Source: Agapanthus africanus (lineage: Eukaryota; Streptophyta; Magnoliopsida; Asparagales; Amaryllidaceae). Taken from it: a DNA stretch of 64,000 bases. A program made the position numbers and the translations under genes. Where the stretch lies: the NCBI GenBank assembly GCA_030015575.1, contig JASDDO010000018.1:225789138-225853137 (forward strand), written 5' to 3'. Shown one piece after another: positions 34,282 to 46,125 of the stretch; positions within the stretch are counted from its first letter, which is position 1; every line of letters begins with the position of its first letter. Below the pieces are notes generated by a model. It did not search any database. It saw only the letters and a list, made by a program, of their open reading frames with translations, and was not told the DNA's origin.

Positions 34282-34448
34282 GGGGGACTATCATTTGGAT
34301 GGCGCAAGTCGCCCGATGGTTTTAGTAATTTAAAAGAGATTCCTAGTGATGTTAGTAATTAGAGGTGTAATACTTGCATGATTATTTGCTACATCCATGC
34401 TTTATATTGACGTACATATACGAACCCATTCTATTGGACACCTGCACC

Positions 34449-34510
34449 ATTGCCAGGGTTTTTATTTGCAGCACGAGCACTATTCATGCGTACACACACG
34501 CCCTGGTAAT
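34449..34510 (+). other. Long LTR hairpin (TEK-1)
   Basis: ATTGCCAGGG (34449-34458) pairs with CCCTGGTAAT (34501-34510), ten pairs with one G-T. The copy in the other LTR is at 42918-42979. The arms differ from those of LARD-1 and SOLO-1 but pairing is kept. Confidence 0.62.
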
Positions 34511-36068
34511 TGCCATGCTACGACACTAGATAACTTATAATCTAGAATATTGTCACCATATTTGATACTTAAACCTGTACTATCGCAATAAATCCTTAAA
34601 ATAAAATTGTAGAATTGTTATTCATGTGCATGTATATCATTATATCATTTGTTCATGCCTAATCTATTTATCATACATTGTAACTTGAACATTGATACCA
34701 TATGCATTCATTATCATTGACGTATGCACTCATGATGATTTCTTGAGATTTTATGATATTTCTGGATTTCGAGGGAAAGCCGCAAAATTTCTAAACTTAT
34801 TACCTTTTTAAAATATGAAAATTGCGGTTTTCTAGTGATGTAAGTGTCGTCCACCATGAGTTTGCTGTGGTTTTCGAGACCCGTTTCAAGGAGTTGGATG
34901 AACCGTCTCGGGTATATGGTGGGCCCGGTAAGGTACCTCGGGGCAAGAAGCTCGTGTTGCTGACGATGAGCCTGGCAGGGGATGGACTACCTACCGGTGA
35001 CTTTTTGGCATGGCGGATATCCAGAGGATACCGACCGTGGCCACGAGATGTTGAGATATGGATATTTGAGATGGGTCGGCCGGACGGCTGAGGCCAGAGA
35101 TAATGTGACATGGGTACATGAGATTGAGACAGTTTTGAGGTGTCGATGCTGGACACAGATTATTGTTGATTCTATTGGTATTGTGCTGATATTTCAAAAG
35201 AGATTCCTAAAGGAAAAATTGATTTCTTATACTTGCACATTCAGATCACAAGTTGATTCATATTGCATACATACCTGCTAGTACATTCATGTTGCATACA
35301 TACCTACTAGTATATCCTGCCATACCTGTATTCTAGATGCTAGGATGCTTGTGTGCATGCTTGCGATAGCCTCTATAGATGTTATTTATTATTCACGAGT
35401 TGGCAACTCACTCCCGTTGTGCCACAGCCTTTTTGTAGGTCCGCTCCGTCAGTACAGTAGCGGCGGGCGCACTTGCTTCTTTTGCCTCTTTTGCCTGGAC
35501 TCGAGGCTTTTGCTCGTAGGTGGGTTGTATTATTATTTTGTACCCCCTTGTATATTCTTTGTATCTAGAGTACTCCATCTACTGTATCTACCAGTATTGT
35601 TGTATATTGACCTAGAGACGAGACTGTGAGATTTGTGGGCTTTTTATGCTGTATTTTGGGGTCGAGCTCACTTAAGTCGACATGATGTTTTACTTGTGCT
35701 TCTTATGTTTATTTATGCACATTGCTGATTTACATTGCGTGGGATTTGTGACCGCCTTGTGGCGAAGAGCTAGCTCCCACATGGGGATGCCTTATTTTTT
35801 TGAATTCATATATATTCTTGTTATACCCATTTTGGGGGCCAGTATTTACAAAGGAGACTCTGCCGAAATTTTCGGAAAAATGGACATTGCTTTAAAAAGG
35901 CTTGATATGACTTATTTGATGAATTCGTTTTCAATTGATTGGTTTTTCCTTCACTCTACTGCTTATTTGGTTTGGATTTCTGGGCTTTGGCTTACTTATT
36001 TTACAGACGCCTTGAGACGATTCGTAACTTAAGTGCCAGTCATGTTCCGTATCCTGCGGGTCGTGACA

Positions 36069-36302
36069 AAGTTGGTATCAGAGCGATAGGTTTTACCTTT
36101 CTGAGTGTAGGATGACCTTGGTTGATGGAGTAAGTGACTTAAGCAGGGTAACGTAGCGTGTGTATGTCCACAGCATACTTGCGATACGGTACTCCGCCTA
36201 AGTGACTTTAGGATATACTTGCTTGAAATTCCTTCTTCAATTCCGTGTATCCTATGATTCTTTTGCACTGTTCTTATTATCCTGTTTCCTGTACCAGCCA
36301 CT
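36069..36302 (+). other. TEK-1 primer site and short leader
   Basis: TGGTATCAGAGC at 36073-36084 is the initiator tRNA-Met primer site, four bases after the LTR. The leader is only about 230 bp. It ends in a pyrimidine-rich stretch, TTCTTATTATCCTG… to CCTGTACCAG at about 36297, a good 3' splice-site match six bases before the gag ATG. Confidence 0.8.
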
Positions 36303-37154
36303 ATGCCGCCGAAGGCTACGAGAGTGCAGAGGGCTGCCGCCCGAGATGAGATCCGAGCAGGCTCATCCGAGACGAGGACCGAGCAGGGTGGTATACCTAC
36401 GCCTCAGGGACAGATTGATCCGCATTCCCCAGGCCGCATGGACAGGCTAGAGTCTGGTATGGAGGAGCTACGACAAATGATAGGAGGTATGCAGGAGTTA
36501 CGACAGATGGTGGGATCCCTAGTAGCGGCCAGTCGTGCACCGAGATCGGAGGATGTACCTACCACATCACAGACTACCATGGTACCTGCTGCCCAGACAG
36601 TTGCTCCTACTACTACCACCATGGCTATCCCAGTATCGCTACAGGATTTCATGAGGCTGAGACCTCCAGTCTTCACGGGCACCGATGCAGCAGAGGATCC
36701 GCAGAAATTCCTTGACAATTTAGCCAGGATCTACCATTCGCTCAGATGTTCGGATGATCGATGGGCGGAGCTTGCGAGTTTCCGTCTAGAGGGCCTCACG
36801 CAGACATGGTGGGAGTCAGTCGTGAGAGGTCGAGCTGCAGGTCTACCCCCTATGATTTGGGCCGAGTTCACAGCGGTATTTCTAGCTCGTTTCCTTCCAG
36901 AGAGCGTTCGTGACGCTAGGGCTCGCAGTTTTGAAGCTTTGATCAAGACTCCCGGGATGACGGTGTATGCGTACGATGTCCAGTTCACGCAGTTGTCCAG
37001 ATATGCTCCGTATTTGGTGGATACCGAAGAAAAGAGAGTGAAGAGGTTCGTACAAGGACTTGACACCCAGCTATTTCTTGCTATCGGCGCCCAGCACTTC
37101 GACACTTATTCAGCTGCTATAAACACGACGTTACATATGGAGGCACGTATTTAA
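36303..37154 (+). CDS. gag: TEK-1 gag, capsid part
   Basis: The 283-codon frame begins MPPKATRVQRAAARDE. After a low-complexity N-terminus with a short repeated ELRQM motif (about residues 55-70), residues 115-250 form a retrotransposon gag capsid domain (LRPPVFTG near 119, LEGLTQTWWES near 162-172). It ends at a TAA (37152-37154) that lies in frame with the zinc-knuckle and protease part downstream, so the stop is probably a lesion. The capsid would build the virus-like particle. The start is the first ATG after the leader and follows an acceptor-like CAG. Confidence 0.85.
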   Translation: MPPKATRVQRAAARDEIRAGSSETRTEQGGIPTPQGQIDPHSPGRMDRLESGMEELRQMIGGMQELRQMVGSLVAASRAPRSEDVPTTSQTTMVPAAQTVAPTTTTMAIPVSLQDFMRLRPPVFTGTDAAEDPQKFLDNLARIYHSLRCSDDRWAELASFRLEGLTQTWWESVVRGRAAGLPPMIWAEFTAVFLARFLPESVRDARARSFEALIKTPGMTVYAYDVQFTQLSRYAPYLVDTEEKRVKRFVQGLDTQLFLAIGAQHFDTYSAAINTTLHMEARI

Positions 37155-38189
37155 GCAACTTCGGCCGTTTCTAGGCCGAAGAGGATTCGCACCGATGTGC
37201 CGTCGCAAAGGAAGCGCGCCAGCCTCTTTCCGAGAGATGGGCCTGGCAGAGGAATTGGACAGGGTCAGTTATATGGTTCATATCCGCAGGGACAGCGAGC
37301 GGCGCCAGGATGTTATGGGTGCGGATGTCCGCACCATCTTATCAGAGACTGTCCGGCGAGACGGCAGGGAGCGGCGACAGTTCCACATGTGACCTTACCA
37401 GCATCACCACCTCCTCCTAATAGAGCTTTACTTCCTACCACAGGCGATGCTCCACGTCAGTTTGATGCACCCAGAGGCCGTGGATGTGGCGGTCCTATCC
37501 AGAGACGACGAGGAGGCCGAGGCCGAGGCCGAGGACAGCCAGCTATTGGGGCAGGACATGCCCGAGTTTTTGCTTTGACGCCGCAGGATGCACAGGCATA
37601 CAATGCCGTTGTGACAGGTACCATATCAGTATGTTCTGTTGACGCACACGTGTTGTTTGATCCCGGATCCACGCACTTGTACGTTTTCACACACTTCGTG
37701 CCGTGTTTGGGTAGAGAGTCCGGTTTGCTTTATCAGCCGCTTGTTGTGACCACTCCTGTGGGAGAGTCGTTTGTTGCTAGGCAGGTGTTCCGATCCTGTG
37801 TTTTCCGTATTAGCGAGAGAGAGTTGCCTGTCGACTTGATCCTTCTTGAGATGTTAGACTTCGACGTTCTTTTGGGCATGGATTGGTTAGCCACGTGCTA
37901 TGCGTCTGTGGACTGCCGTGAGAAGACAGTTAGATTTTGTTTTCCCGGCGAGCCGGCTTTTGTTGTGCAGGGGGACCGTGATGCCGCTCCTCACATATTG
38001 ATTTCTTCTCTTCGCGTTGGACAGCTGTTGAGGAAGGGATGTCGGGGATTTCTAGACAATGTTTCCGATACTAGAGCTACAGAGGTTCCTTTGGACCGGG
38101 TCCGATTGTTTGTGAGTTCCCTGATGTTTTCCCTGACGAGCTGCCTGGGTTACCGCCTGAGCGCGATGTTGAGTTCTACATCGATTTGA
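37155..38189 (+). pseudogene. TEK-1 zinc knuckle and aspartic protease
   Basis: In frame with gag after one stop; open for 330 codons from ATG 37197. A CCHC zinc knuckle (Cys39, Cys42, His47, Cys52) is followed by a Gly/Arg-rich stretch near residues 92-115 that may bind nucleic acid. The protease follows, with the catalytic loop FDPGSTH at residues 154-160; DPG in place of DTG/DSG is, as I recall, also found in other plant chromoviruses, so it need not be a lesion. A one-base frameshift near 38100 ends this frame inside the linker to RT, which continues in the next frame. Confidence 0.8.
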
Positions 38190-39550
38190 TTCCCGGCTTG
38201 GGGCCTATTTCTATACCGCCTTATCGGATGGCCCCGGCAGTGCTTAGGGAGCTGAAGGATCAGTTGCAGGATTTGTTAGATAAGGGGCTTATTCGACCTA
38301 GCGTTTCTCCGTGCGGTGCTCCGGTCCTGTTTGTCAAGAAGAAGGACGGCAGTTTGCGTTTGTGTATCGACTACCGCCAGCTGAACAAAGTTACCGTACG
38401 GAACCGGTATCCCTTACCACGTATCGACGATTTGTTTGACCAGCTTCGGGGGGCAGGATATTTCTCGAGGATCGATTTGCGATCAGGATACCATCAGCTA
38501 CGAGTTCGACAGGAGGATATACCGAGGACAGCTTTCCGCACGCGCTACGGCCACTATGAGTTTTTGGTGATGTCGTTCGGACTCACCAACGCCCCAGCAG
38601 CATTCATGGATTTGATGAACCGTATATTCAGGCCGTATCTCGACTTGTTCATCATAGTGTTCATTGATGATATTTTGGTGTATTCCCGGAGCCGAGAGGA
38701 GCCCGAGCAGCACTTGCGGATTACGTTGCAGACTTTGAGGGAGCACCAGCTTTTCGCAAAATTTTCCAAGTGTGCATTCTGGTTGGACAGCGTTGGTTTC
38801 TTGGGTTACGTGATTACGAGAGATGGCATATGTGTGGCCCCGAAGAAGATCGAGGCCGTTCAGCAGTGGCCCAGACCGACATCAGTTACGGAGATCCGCA
38901 GTTTCCTAGGCCTGGCTGGCTACTACAGGCGATTCGTTCAGGATTTCTCCCGTATTGCTGCACCTTTGACCGGATTAACCCAGAAGGGAGTTCCTTTTGA
39001 TTGGACGGAGGAGTGCGAGCACAGTTTTCAGCAGCTACAGACTTGTTTGACTACGGCGCCGGTGTTATCTTTGCCTTCAGGATCAGGCGGATTCATGGTT
39101 TATTGTGACGCTTCACGAGTGGGGATAGGGTGCGTATTGATGCAGCATGACAGGGTGATCGCGTATGCTTCACGGAAGTTGAAGAAACATGAACAGAACT
39201 ACCCCACTCACGATTTGGAGATGGCTGCAGTGGTCTTTGCACTTAAGATCTGGCGACATTACCTATACGGCGAGTCCTGTCAGATATTCACTGATCACAA
39301 GAGCTTAAAGTATATATTTCAGCAGCGAGACCTGAATCTCAGACAGCGCCGTTGGATGGAACTAGTAAAGAACTACGATTGCGAGATTTTGTATCAACCG
39401 GGCAAGGCTAATGTAGTGGCGGATGCTTTGAGCAGGAGGCCCGGGGGTAGTCTATCTTGGTTGCGCGCAGTACAGCGGCAGTCGTCGGCAGATTGGCAGA
39501 TTTTATGCGACAGCCGGCTTGAGTTCGAGATCACTCTGACAGGGGGATAG
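38186..39550 (+). CDS. pol: TEK-1 reverse transcriptase and RNase H
   Basis: This 454-codon frame is the best preserved part of TEK-1. The RT spans about residues 10-210: [14 protein letters not shown] near 51-64, [12 protein letters not shown] near 93-104 with one catalytic Asp, and FIDDIL at 159-164 with the other two. RNase H follows at about 300-415 with Asp308 (YCDAS), Glu345 (DLEMAA), Asp370 (FTDHKSL) and Asp413 (VADALSRR). It copies element RNA into DNA and removes the RNA strand. The upstream sequence in this frame also fits pol, joined to protease by a frameshift. The frame ends at TAG 39548-39550, in frame with the integrase linker beyond. Confidence 0.9.
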   Translation: MIPGLGPISIPPYRMAPAVLRELKDQLQDLLDKGLIRPSVSPCGAPVLFVKKKDGSLRLCIDYRQLNKVTVRNRYPLPRIDDLFDQLRGAGYFSRIDLRSGYHQLRVRQEDIPRTAFRTRYGHYEFLVMSFGLTNAPAAFMDLMNRIFRPYLDLFIIVFIDDILVYSRSREEPEQHLRITLQTLREHQLFAKFSKCAFWLDSVGFLGYVITRDGICVAPKKIEAVQQWPRPTSVTEIRSFLGLAGYYRRFVQDFSRIAAPLTGLTQKGVPFDWTEECEHSFQQLQTCLTTAPVLSLPSGSGGFMVYCDASRVGIGCVLMQHDRVIAYASRKLKKHEQNYPTHDLEMAAVVFALKIWRHYLYGESCQIFTDHKSLKYIFQQRDLNLRQRRWMELVKNYDCEILYQPGKANVVADALSRRPGGSLSWLRAVQRQSSADWQILCDSRLEFEITLTGG

Positions 39551-40306
39551 CTTGCGCATGTTCGTGCACGTCCGCAGTTACTTGACCGTATTCTAAAGGC
39601 ACAGCCCAGCGATGACCGTCTTTCAGAGATCATGGAGCAGATTAGGCAGGGCAGAGATTCTGAGTTCGTGATCGATGATCAGGAAGTACTGCGATTTGGG
39701 ACTCGATTGTGCGTACCAGATTCTGAGGGACTACGACGTGAGATTCTTGAGCAGGCGCATATATCGACATACAGCGTTCATCCGGATTCCACCAAGATGT
39801 ACCGCGATTTGAGAGATGTCTTTTGGTAGGACGGGATGAAGAGGGACGTCATAGACTTCGTGTCGAGATGCCTAACTTCTCAGCAAGTCAAGGCCGAGCA
39901 CCAGAAGCCCGCGGGAGAGTTGCAGCCTTTGCCCATTCCGGAGTGGAAATGGGAGCAGATTTCTATGGACTTCATTGTGGGTCTACCCAGGACCAGTCGA
40001 GGGTATGACTCCGTTTGGGTGATCGTGGATCATTTGACGAAAGCGGCTCACTTCCTGCCAGTGAAGACGACTTTTGGTTTTGCTCAGTATGCCCAGATAT
40101 ACATCGACGAGATTGTACGACTGCATGGAGTCCCGACGTGTATCGTGTCCGACAGAGGCACCCAGTTTACCCGCCGACTATGGCAGAGACTTCAGGAGGC
40201 ATTGGGCACCCGTTTGAGTTTCAGCACAGCATTTCATCCGCAGACCGACGGCCAGTCAGAGTGGACTATTCAGACTCTTGAGGACATGCTCCGAGCGTGC
40301 TTTTAG
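39551..40306 (+). pseudogene. TEK-1 integrase, zinc finger and catalytic core
   Basis: Same frame as RT, broken by TAG at 39827-39829 where Trp is expected. The N-terminal zinc-binding pair is present upstream, but the expected second Cys is Ser (RCLTSQQ, residues 11-17 of the frame from 39836). The catalytic triad is complete: Asp45 (MDFIVG), Asp106 (VSDRGTQF) and Glu142, with 35 residues between the last two. The frame ends at 40304-40306 because one base is missing; the left copy near 31835 retains that base. Confidence 0.83.
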
Positions 40307-40824
40307 ACTTCGGAGGTAGCTGGGATCATCATTTACCCTTAGTGGAGTTCTCCTACAACAACAGCTTCCAGGATACTATTCAGATGGCACCTTTCGAGGC
40401 ATTATACGGGAGGAGATGCAGATCGCCCGTCTGTTGGACAGAGCTCAGCGAGAGTAGTATATTGGGGCCGCAGCTTATTGAGGAGACGACCGTGAAGATA
40501 CAATTGATTCGAGAGAAGATGAGAGCGGCTCAGAGCAGGCAGAAATCGTATGCAGACAGGTGCCGTCGCAGGCTAGAGTTCGCAGTTGGCGATCATGTTT
40601 TTCTGAGGGTCTCTCCGATGAAGGCTGTGATGCGATTTGGGCGAAAAGGAATGCTTAGTCCCAGATTTGTGGGTCCCTTCGAGATCCTCGAGCGTGTCGG
40701 CGCAGTTGCGTATCGTTTGGCTCTTCCACCCAACTTTCCCGATGTTCACCCCGTCTTCCATGTTTCGATGCTCCACAAGTACCTTCATGACCCTTCGCAT
40801 GTGATTCAGCACCCGACAGTCTAG
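40297..40824 (+). pseudogene. TEK-1 integrase C-terminal region
   Basis: After the frameshift the integrase continues in this frame for about 175 codons, including the YNNSFQ and ALYGRRCRSP segments and GPFEILERVG near the C-terminal fold. It stops at TAG 40822-40824, where the left copy has a sense codon (CAG). Integrase would insert the DNA copy into chromatin. Confidence 0.82.
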
Positions 40825-41139
40825 CTAGAGCGCGACCTTTCTTTTGCAGAGCAGCCGGTGGTCATCCTAGATCGGCAGGTGAAGAAATTGAGATCGAAAG
40901 TTATACCGACCGTCAAGGTACTTTGGCGTGGCACGAGCAGCGAGGAGGTCACCTGGGAGACCGAGGACGAGATGAGGAAGAAATATCCCCATCTCTTTGA
41001 ATGTACGCGTAGCCATATTTTTAAATTCGGGGACCGAATTTCTTTAAGGGGGGAAGATTGTAACGCCTTGAAAAGTCGTTTCGGTGTTTTCCCGAAAATC
41101 GGTGAAAATTTGGTATCTTTCCGTAAATCGTTTTTATAG
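40825..41139 (+). pseudogene. TEK-1 chromodomain-like tail
   Basis: Same frame after the stop. [19 protein letters not shown] and [15 protein letters not shown] form the chromodomain-like module typical of Tekay/Del chromoviruses, which may steer integration to heterochromatin. The frame runs across the polypurine tract and stops at 41139, 27 codons inside the 3' LTR, exactly as in the left copy. Confidence 0.75.
41046..41057 (+). other. Polypurine tract of TEK-1
   Basis: AAGGGGGGAAGA directly precedes the 3' LTR with one intervening base. The flanking pol sequence is the part conserved with LARD-1 at 10857-10890. Confidence 0.87.
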
Positions 41140-44100
41140 TTATTTTGCAGTTTAGGCCTAATTATACCTAATTTGGATAGGTAATTGCTATTTTTTAGTA
41201 GCTAATGAGTTACTTATAAAATTCTGGTCATTTAAAATTTTTCCCTAATTTTTCAATTTTTAATATTATTTTAAGCTATTAAAAATACATTAAATTAGCG
41301 ATAAATACAAATTTAAATGGGCTAATTTTACTTTTTAAAATCATGTTAACTAAAATCTAGTTTATAATATAATTTTTTATTATTTTATTTCAAGTTCTTA
41401 TTAGTTATAATCGAAGGAAAACTAAAATTTAAATAAATTGAACTAAAACTTGCAATTTTGAGCTTATGGGGGGTCTTTTTGCATAGAATTTTTTTTGTAA
41501 AATCTCTCACACTCTCTCCTCTCCACTTGACCTGCCCTATCCACAGCAGCCCATGTGTTTTTTCCCCTCTTGTTTGACTTCAACCTTGAAAGAAATGAAG
41601 TGGTTTAAAAAGGGTTATATATATATATATTTATTTGAGGTAAGGGTATTATGGTAATATGAGAGGATTGACTTGGACCTTTTTCCCCAACACCCACACC
41701 ATCCCTCACCTCTCCATCTGGCCAAAAATTCTGCAGAAAAAAGCCCCCAATTTCCCTTTTCTTTTTTTTCTTCAAAACTCATCTCAAATTCCATCAAAAT
41801 CCAAATTAAACCTCACAAATTAATCCCCATCCTTCATCCATTCTTCTTAGCCTTTCTTGCATGGATCTTGGATGCTAGGATGCCATCTTTGGAGGCAAAA
41901 CTTCTTGCTAGATCTCTAGATCTTAAGGTATAATTTATACCTAATTAAATTCTTTTGGTTAAATTCCTTTAATTAAATGATTTTAGTGTTAAAAGTTTAG
42001 CTAATTTCTAGTCTAGGTTTTAAAGTTCATGGCTTGAGTTTAAACTAGGGTTTTAGAAACCATTATTTGGTTACTTAAATTTATTTTGCTTGCTAGTTCC
42101 TACACAACCAAATCAAAGAGGTTACTTTGTTTATGTGGTCTTCAAATTATGCTAATTTAGTTAATTTAAAGTGTGAAATTGGTTTGTAATTGTTGTTTTA
42201 TGAAAATCAAGAAGGGTTTTGTTTATGGAAAAAGGGGAAATAGAAGCATTGCATGTGGGTTATGTGAGGGTTGTAGATTGCTTGTAGTGTGGCTGGTTGT
42301 TCAAGCTTGATTGTAGTCTTTTCGTCTCAAATCCGCGATGTTTGCGCCAATTTTCTAGCTTTCATGCTTACTAGGTTTTCGTAAAATATTGTGGTGATTT
42401 ATTTATGAGATCTTGATGATATTGTTGGCATCTCCTATGATATTTAGGAGGTGTGCATGCGGAATTTGGGTTAATCGGGTTTTAGTTTTGTCGGGCGTCC
42501 CAAAACGACGATTCTAGTTAGTTTTGCGATTTTCGTGTGTGATCCGCGCACCTTGTGCACGTTGTGCCTAGCTTGTGAACGTTGATATTTTTCGTTTGGG
42601 ATTTGTGTCGTTTCATGACATGTAACCTTATGTTTTGTGTTGTGCAAATTCTAGGATCGGTCGCGGAGACTTCGGACGCGGCACGAAAAGGGAAAGCGGT
42701 GATTGGACATAGCTAGCTATGGATTTCCGGTGAGTAGATGTAACATCTACGGGGGACTATCGTTTGTATGGCCCAAGTCGCCCGATAGATTTAGTAATTT
42801 AAAAGAGATTCCTAGTGATGTTAGTAATTATGGGTGTAATACTTGCATGATTATTTGCTACATCCATGCTTTATATTGACGTATATATGCGAACTCATTT
42901 TATAGGACACCTGCACCATTGCCAGGGTTTTTATATGCAGCACGAGCACTATTCATGCGTATACACATGCCCTGGTAATTGCCATACCACGACACTAGAT
43001 AACTTATAATCTAGAATATTGTCAACATATTTGATACTTAAACCTGCACTATTGCAATAAATCATTAAAATAAAATTGTAGAATTGCTATTCATGTGCAT
43101 GTATATCATTATATCATTTATTCATGCCTAGTCTATTAATCATACATTGTAACTTGAACACTGATACCATATGCATTCATTATCATTGACGTATGCACTC
43201 ATGATGATTTCTTGAGATTTTATGATATTTCTGGATTTCGGGGGAAAGCCAGAAAATTTCTAAACTTATTACCTTTTTAAAATATGCAAATTGCGGTTTT
43301 CTAGTGATGTAAGTGTCGTCCACCATAAGTTTGTTGTGGTTTTCGAGACCCGTTTCGAGGAGTTGGATGAACCGTCTCGGGTACATGGTGGGCCCGGGAA
43401 GGTACCTCGGGGCAGGATGCTCGTGTTGCTGACGATGGCCTGGCAGGGGATGGACTACCTACCGGTGACTTTTTGGCACGGCGGATATCCAGAGGATACC
43501 GACCGTGGCCACGAGATGTTGAGATATTGATATTTGTGATGGGTCAGCCGGACGGCTGAGGCCAGAGATACTGTGACATGGATACATAAGATTGAGACAG
43601 TTTTGAGGTGTCGATGCTAGACACAGATTCTTATTGATTCTATTGGTATTGTGCTGATATTTTAAAAGAGATTCCTAAAGGAAAAATCTGATTTCTTATA
43701 CTTACACATTCAGATCACGAGTTGATTCATATTGCATACATACCTGCTAGTACATTCATGTTGCATACATACCTGCTAGTATATCCTGCCATACCTGTAT
43801 TACAGATACTAGGATGCTTGTGTGCATGCTTGCGATAGCCACTATAGATGTTATTTATTACTCACGAGTTGGCAACTCATCCCCTTTGTGCCACAGCCTT
43901 TTTGCAGGTCCGCTCTGTCAGTACAGTAGCGGCGGGCGCACTTACTTCTTTTGCCTCTTTTGCCTGGACTCGAGGCTTTTGCTCGTAGGTGGGTTGTATT
44001 ATTATTTTGTACCACCTTGTATATTCTTTGTATCTAGAGTACTCCATCTACTGTATCTACCAGTATTGTTGTATATTGACCTAGAGACGAGACTGTGAGA

Positions 44101-44537
44101 TTTGTGTGCATTTTAGGCTGTATTTTGGGGTCGAGCTCACTTGAGTCGACATGATGTTTTACTTTTGCTTCTTATGTTTAATTATCCACATTGCTGATTT
44201 ACATCGCGTGCGATTTATGACCGCCTTATGGCGAAGAGCTAGCTCCCGCTTGGGGATGCCATATTTTTTTGTATTCATATATGTTCTTGTTGTACCCATT
44301 TTGGGGGCCAGTATTTACAAAGGAGACTCTGCCGAAATTTTCGGAAAAATGGTCATTTCTATAAAAAGGCTTGATATGACCTATTTGATGAATTCGTTTT
44401 CAATTGATTGGATTTTCCATCACTCTACTACTTATTTGGTTTTGATTTCTGGGCTTTGGCTTACCTATTTTACGGACGCCTTGAGACGTTTCGTAACTTA
44501 AGTGCCAGTCACGTTCCGTACCCTACGGGTCGTGACA
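41059..44537 (+). mobile_element. TEK-1 3' LTR
   Basis: This 3479-bp LTR matches 32595-36068 throughout with a few percent differences by eye. It ends GGTCGTGACA and abuts COP-2 LTR sequence at 44538. It carries the same hairpins (42730-42752 and 42918-42979). Confidence 0.9.
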
Positions 44538-46107
44538 TATCATACAAAAATATCTTTGCAAAAACCAAAGAAAACCTTCTAGAAGCTTCTAGAAAAAATT
44601 AACCCAAATCAAACCTTAATCATGTTTAATCTCCACTAATCACGTTGCATTAATAACCCTAACATGTTACAATATTATATATCACATATACAATATTTAT
44701 TGTAATAAATTAAAATAATACAATTAACATATATCGCATATATATCAATGTATTATCCGAGTGAGAAAAAGAATCTTTTTGTGAGCTTATACTAGTTAAT
44801 GTAATTTAATATATCAAATATATAATTATATATTAAATTATCGAATCAACACTTGATCCGATAATCTGGCTATTTCATAAATAATCGACTAATATAATCT
44901 GTATCAGTTCATCGAATCAACACTTGATCCGATGACCCGGCTATATCACATATACCCGGCCGATATCTCATATCGCGAGAATCTAATACGGTATCACAAA
45001 CACGTATTGTTCTCGGTCCTGCACATATCATATATGTGCTCCTACTCCGTTTTGCCTGAGCTAAGAAATCTCTGGGTGGGACTCTAAAGAATCTTCAATA
45101 TGCCGGTAGTAGGTGATGATCATATCAAACACCCACAAGCTGCAAGCGGTCAGTTAAACGTAATAGCCACCCAGGTATTGATCGATCAGAAGATCAACAA
45201 GCAAGCATGTACTTTCTCCTGCGAATCCTGTCAGTAACACTCCCGTACAGTCCGATCTCTTCGTCTGATATGTCGCATATCTCGCCTAGGGGTGGTAAAC
45301 GTCAGACCCCAGTAGCTTGATAAGTCATGTCGATATGAGGTCTATAACAGTTCGAGAAACTACTGATAACACTTACCAGTAAATCTCAGCTACCCTGGCC
45401 AGGGATTTCCAGTTATAGCCAATCGAACACAGTGCAACATCAACTCCCTATAACGGGAGAGACGAATCCCCTCCTATCGCTCATTGCCTCCATGTGATTA
45501 GGGACTGTACCCAAAAGCCACCTTTTTGCACGCCCTCTTGGACGTTGTATGATGGAAATCAAAGAACAGTGGAGTCACACAAGACTCTATGACAATCTCG
45601 GGTCTACAGACTAACCTGTACCAGTGTCACCAGAGAACTGCCATATGACGTGAGGTATAATACCATCTGGGAGTTCTCGGCGAGTCCGTCCAGTGTACCC
45701 AGTCTCCACTGAGCACCTGTATACCTTCTCTGATGTCAAATACCAATGGATATGAGATCATCTATCGCCCATCATATGGGTCAAGAAGCGCATGCACTAG
45801 TCTACTCTGGAGTATCGATGCCCTGTCTCGGTACTCCCACGACTAGGAACATTTGAAGGATGTACTTGGCGACTACACTGTCCCCACTAATATGATCTGC
45901 ATCGTAGTCCTGGTAGTCAAGTACTCATCCTAAGGGCTTTATCAACATGTGACATAGAGACAATCAGAGTACATGTTAAGATAAAGGGTAACCAGATCGC
46001 ATACTATCATGTCGAGCAAGAAATTCCTCCCTATATATGTCCATGAATCCACTACAATATACATCATATGTACAGTAATGGCCTCTAGGGCATACATATA
46101 ACTAACA
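44538..46107 (-). mobile_element. COP-2 3' LTR, truncated
   Basis: It starts inside the LTR at the point equivalent to 61701 and ends ATAACTAACA beside the polypurine tract. The 1570 bp align with 61701-63283. Confidence 0.87.
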
Positions 46108-46125
46108 ATCTCCCACTTGCACTAG
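46108..46125 (-). other. Polypurine tract of COP-2
   Basis: The minus strand reads GTGCAAGTGGGAGAT followed by the LTR start TGTTAG. Confidence 0.83.

Larger units (their letters stand above)
32595..36068 (+). mobile_element. TEK-1 shared (5') LTR
   Basis: The 3474-bp LTR starts TGTAACGCC and ends GGGTCGTGACA. A likely TATA box (TTATATATATATTTA) is at about 33151-33165. The donor-like hairpin (34261-34281), the long hairpin (34449-34510) and the GAGCTAGCTC palindrome (35767-35776) follow in order. ORFs such as 35345-35629 and 35682-36032 recur in the other LTR but are not kept in the related LTRs, so they are not called. Confidence 0.9.
31482..44537 (+). mobile_element. TEK-1: Tekay/Del-like Ty3/gypsy chromovirus, in shared-LTR arrangement
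   Basis: Plus-strand order: truncated pol end (31482-32594), LTR (32595-36068), primer site, gag-pol interior, polypurine tract, LTR (41059-44537). The LTRs are 3474 and 3479 bp with TG and CA ends. Because the first LTR is preceded by a pol end and polypurine tract, the structure is two elements sharing one LTR, truncated on the left. On the right it abuts COP-2 LTR sequence starting TATCA, consistent with insertion into the COP-2 LTR and loss of the left duplication. The chromodomain-like C-terminus and long LTRs fit the Tekay/Del lineage. Confidence 0.83.

Noticed and set aside
35345-36032. 94- and 116-codon ORFs in the TEK-1 LTR, also at 43814-44501
   Set aside because: They recur only because LTRs are duplicates; the equivalent LARD-1 and SOLO-1 segments do not keep the frames.
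37651-37680. DPG in the TEK-1 protease loop read as an inactivating mutation
   Set aside because: As I recall, DPGSTH-type loops also occur in other plant Tekay/Del-like chromoviruses, so it is probably a family trait.
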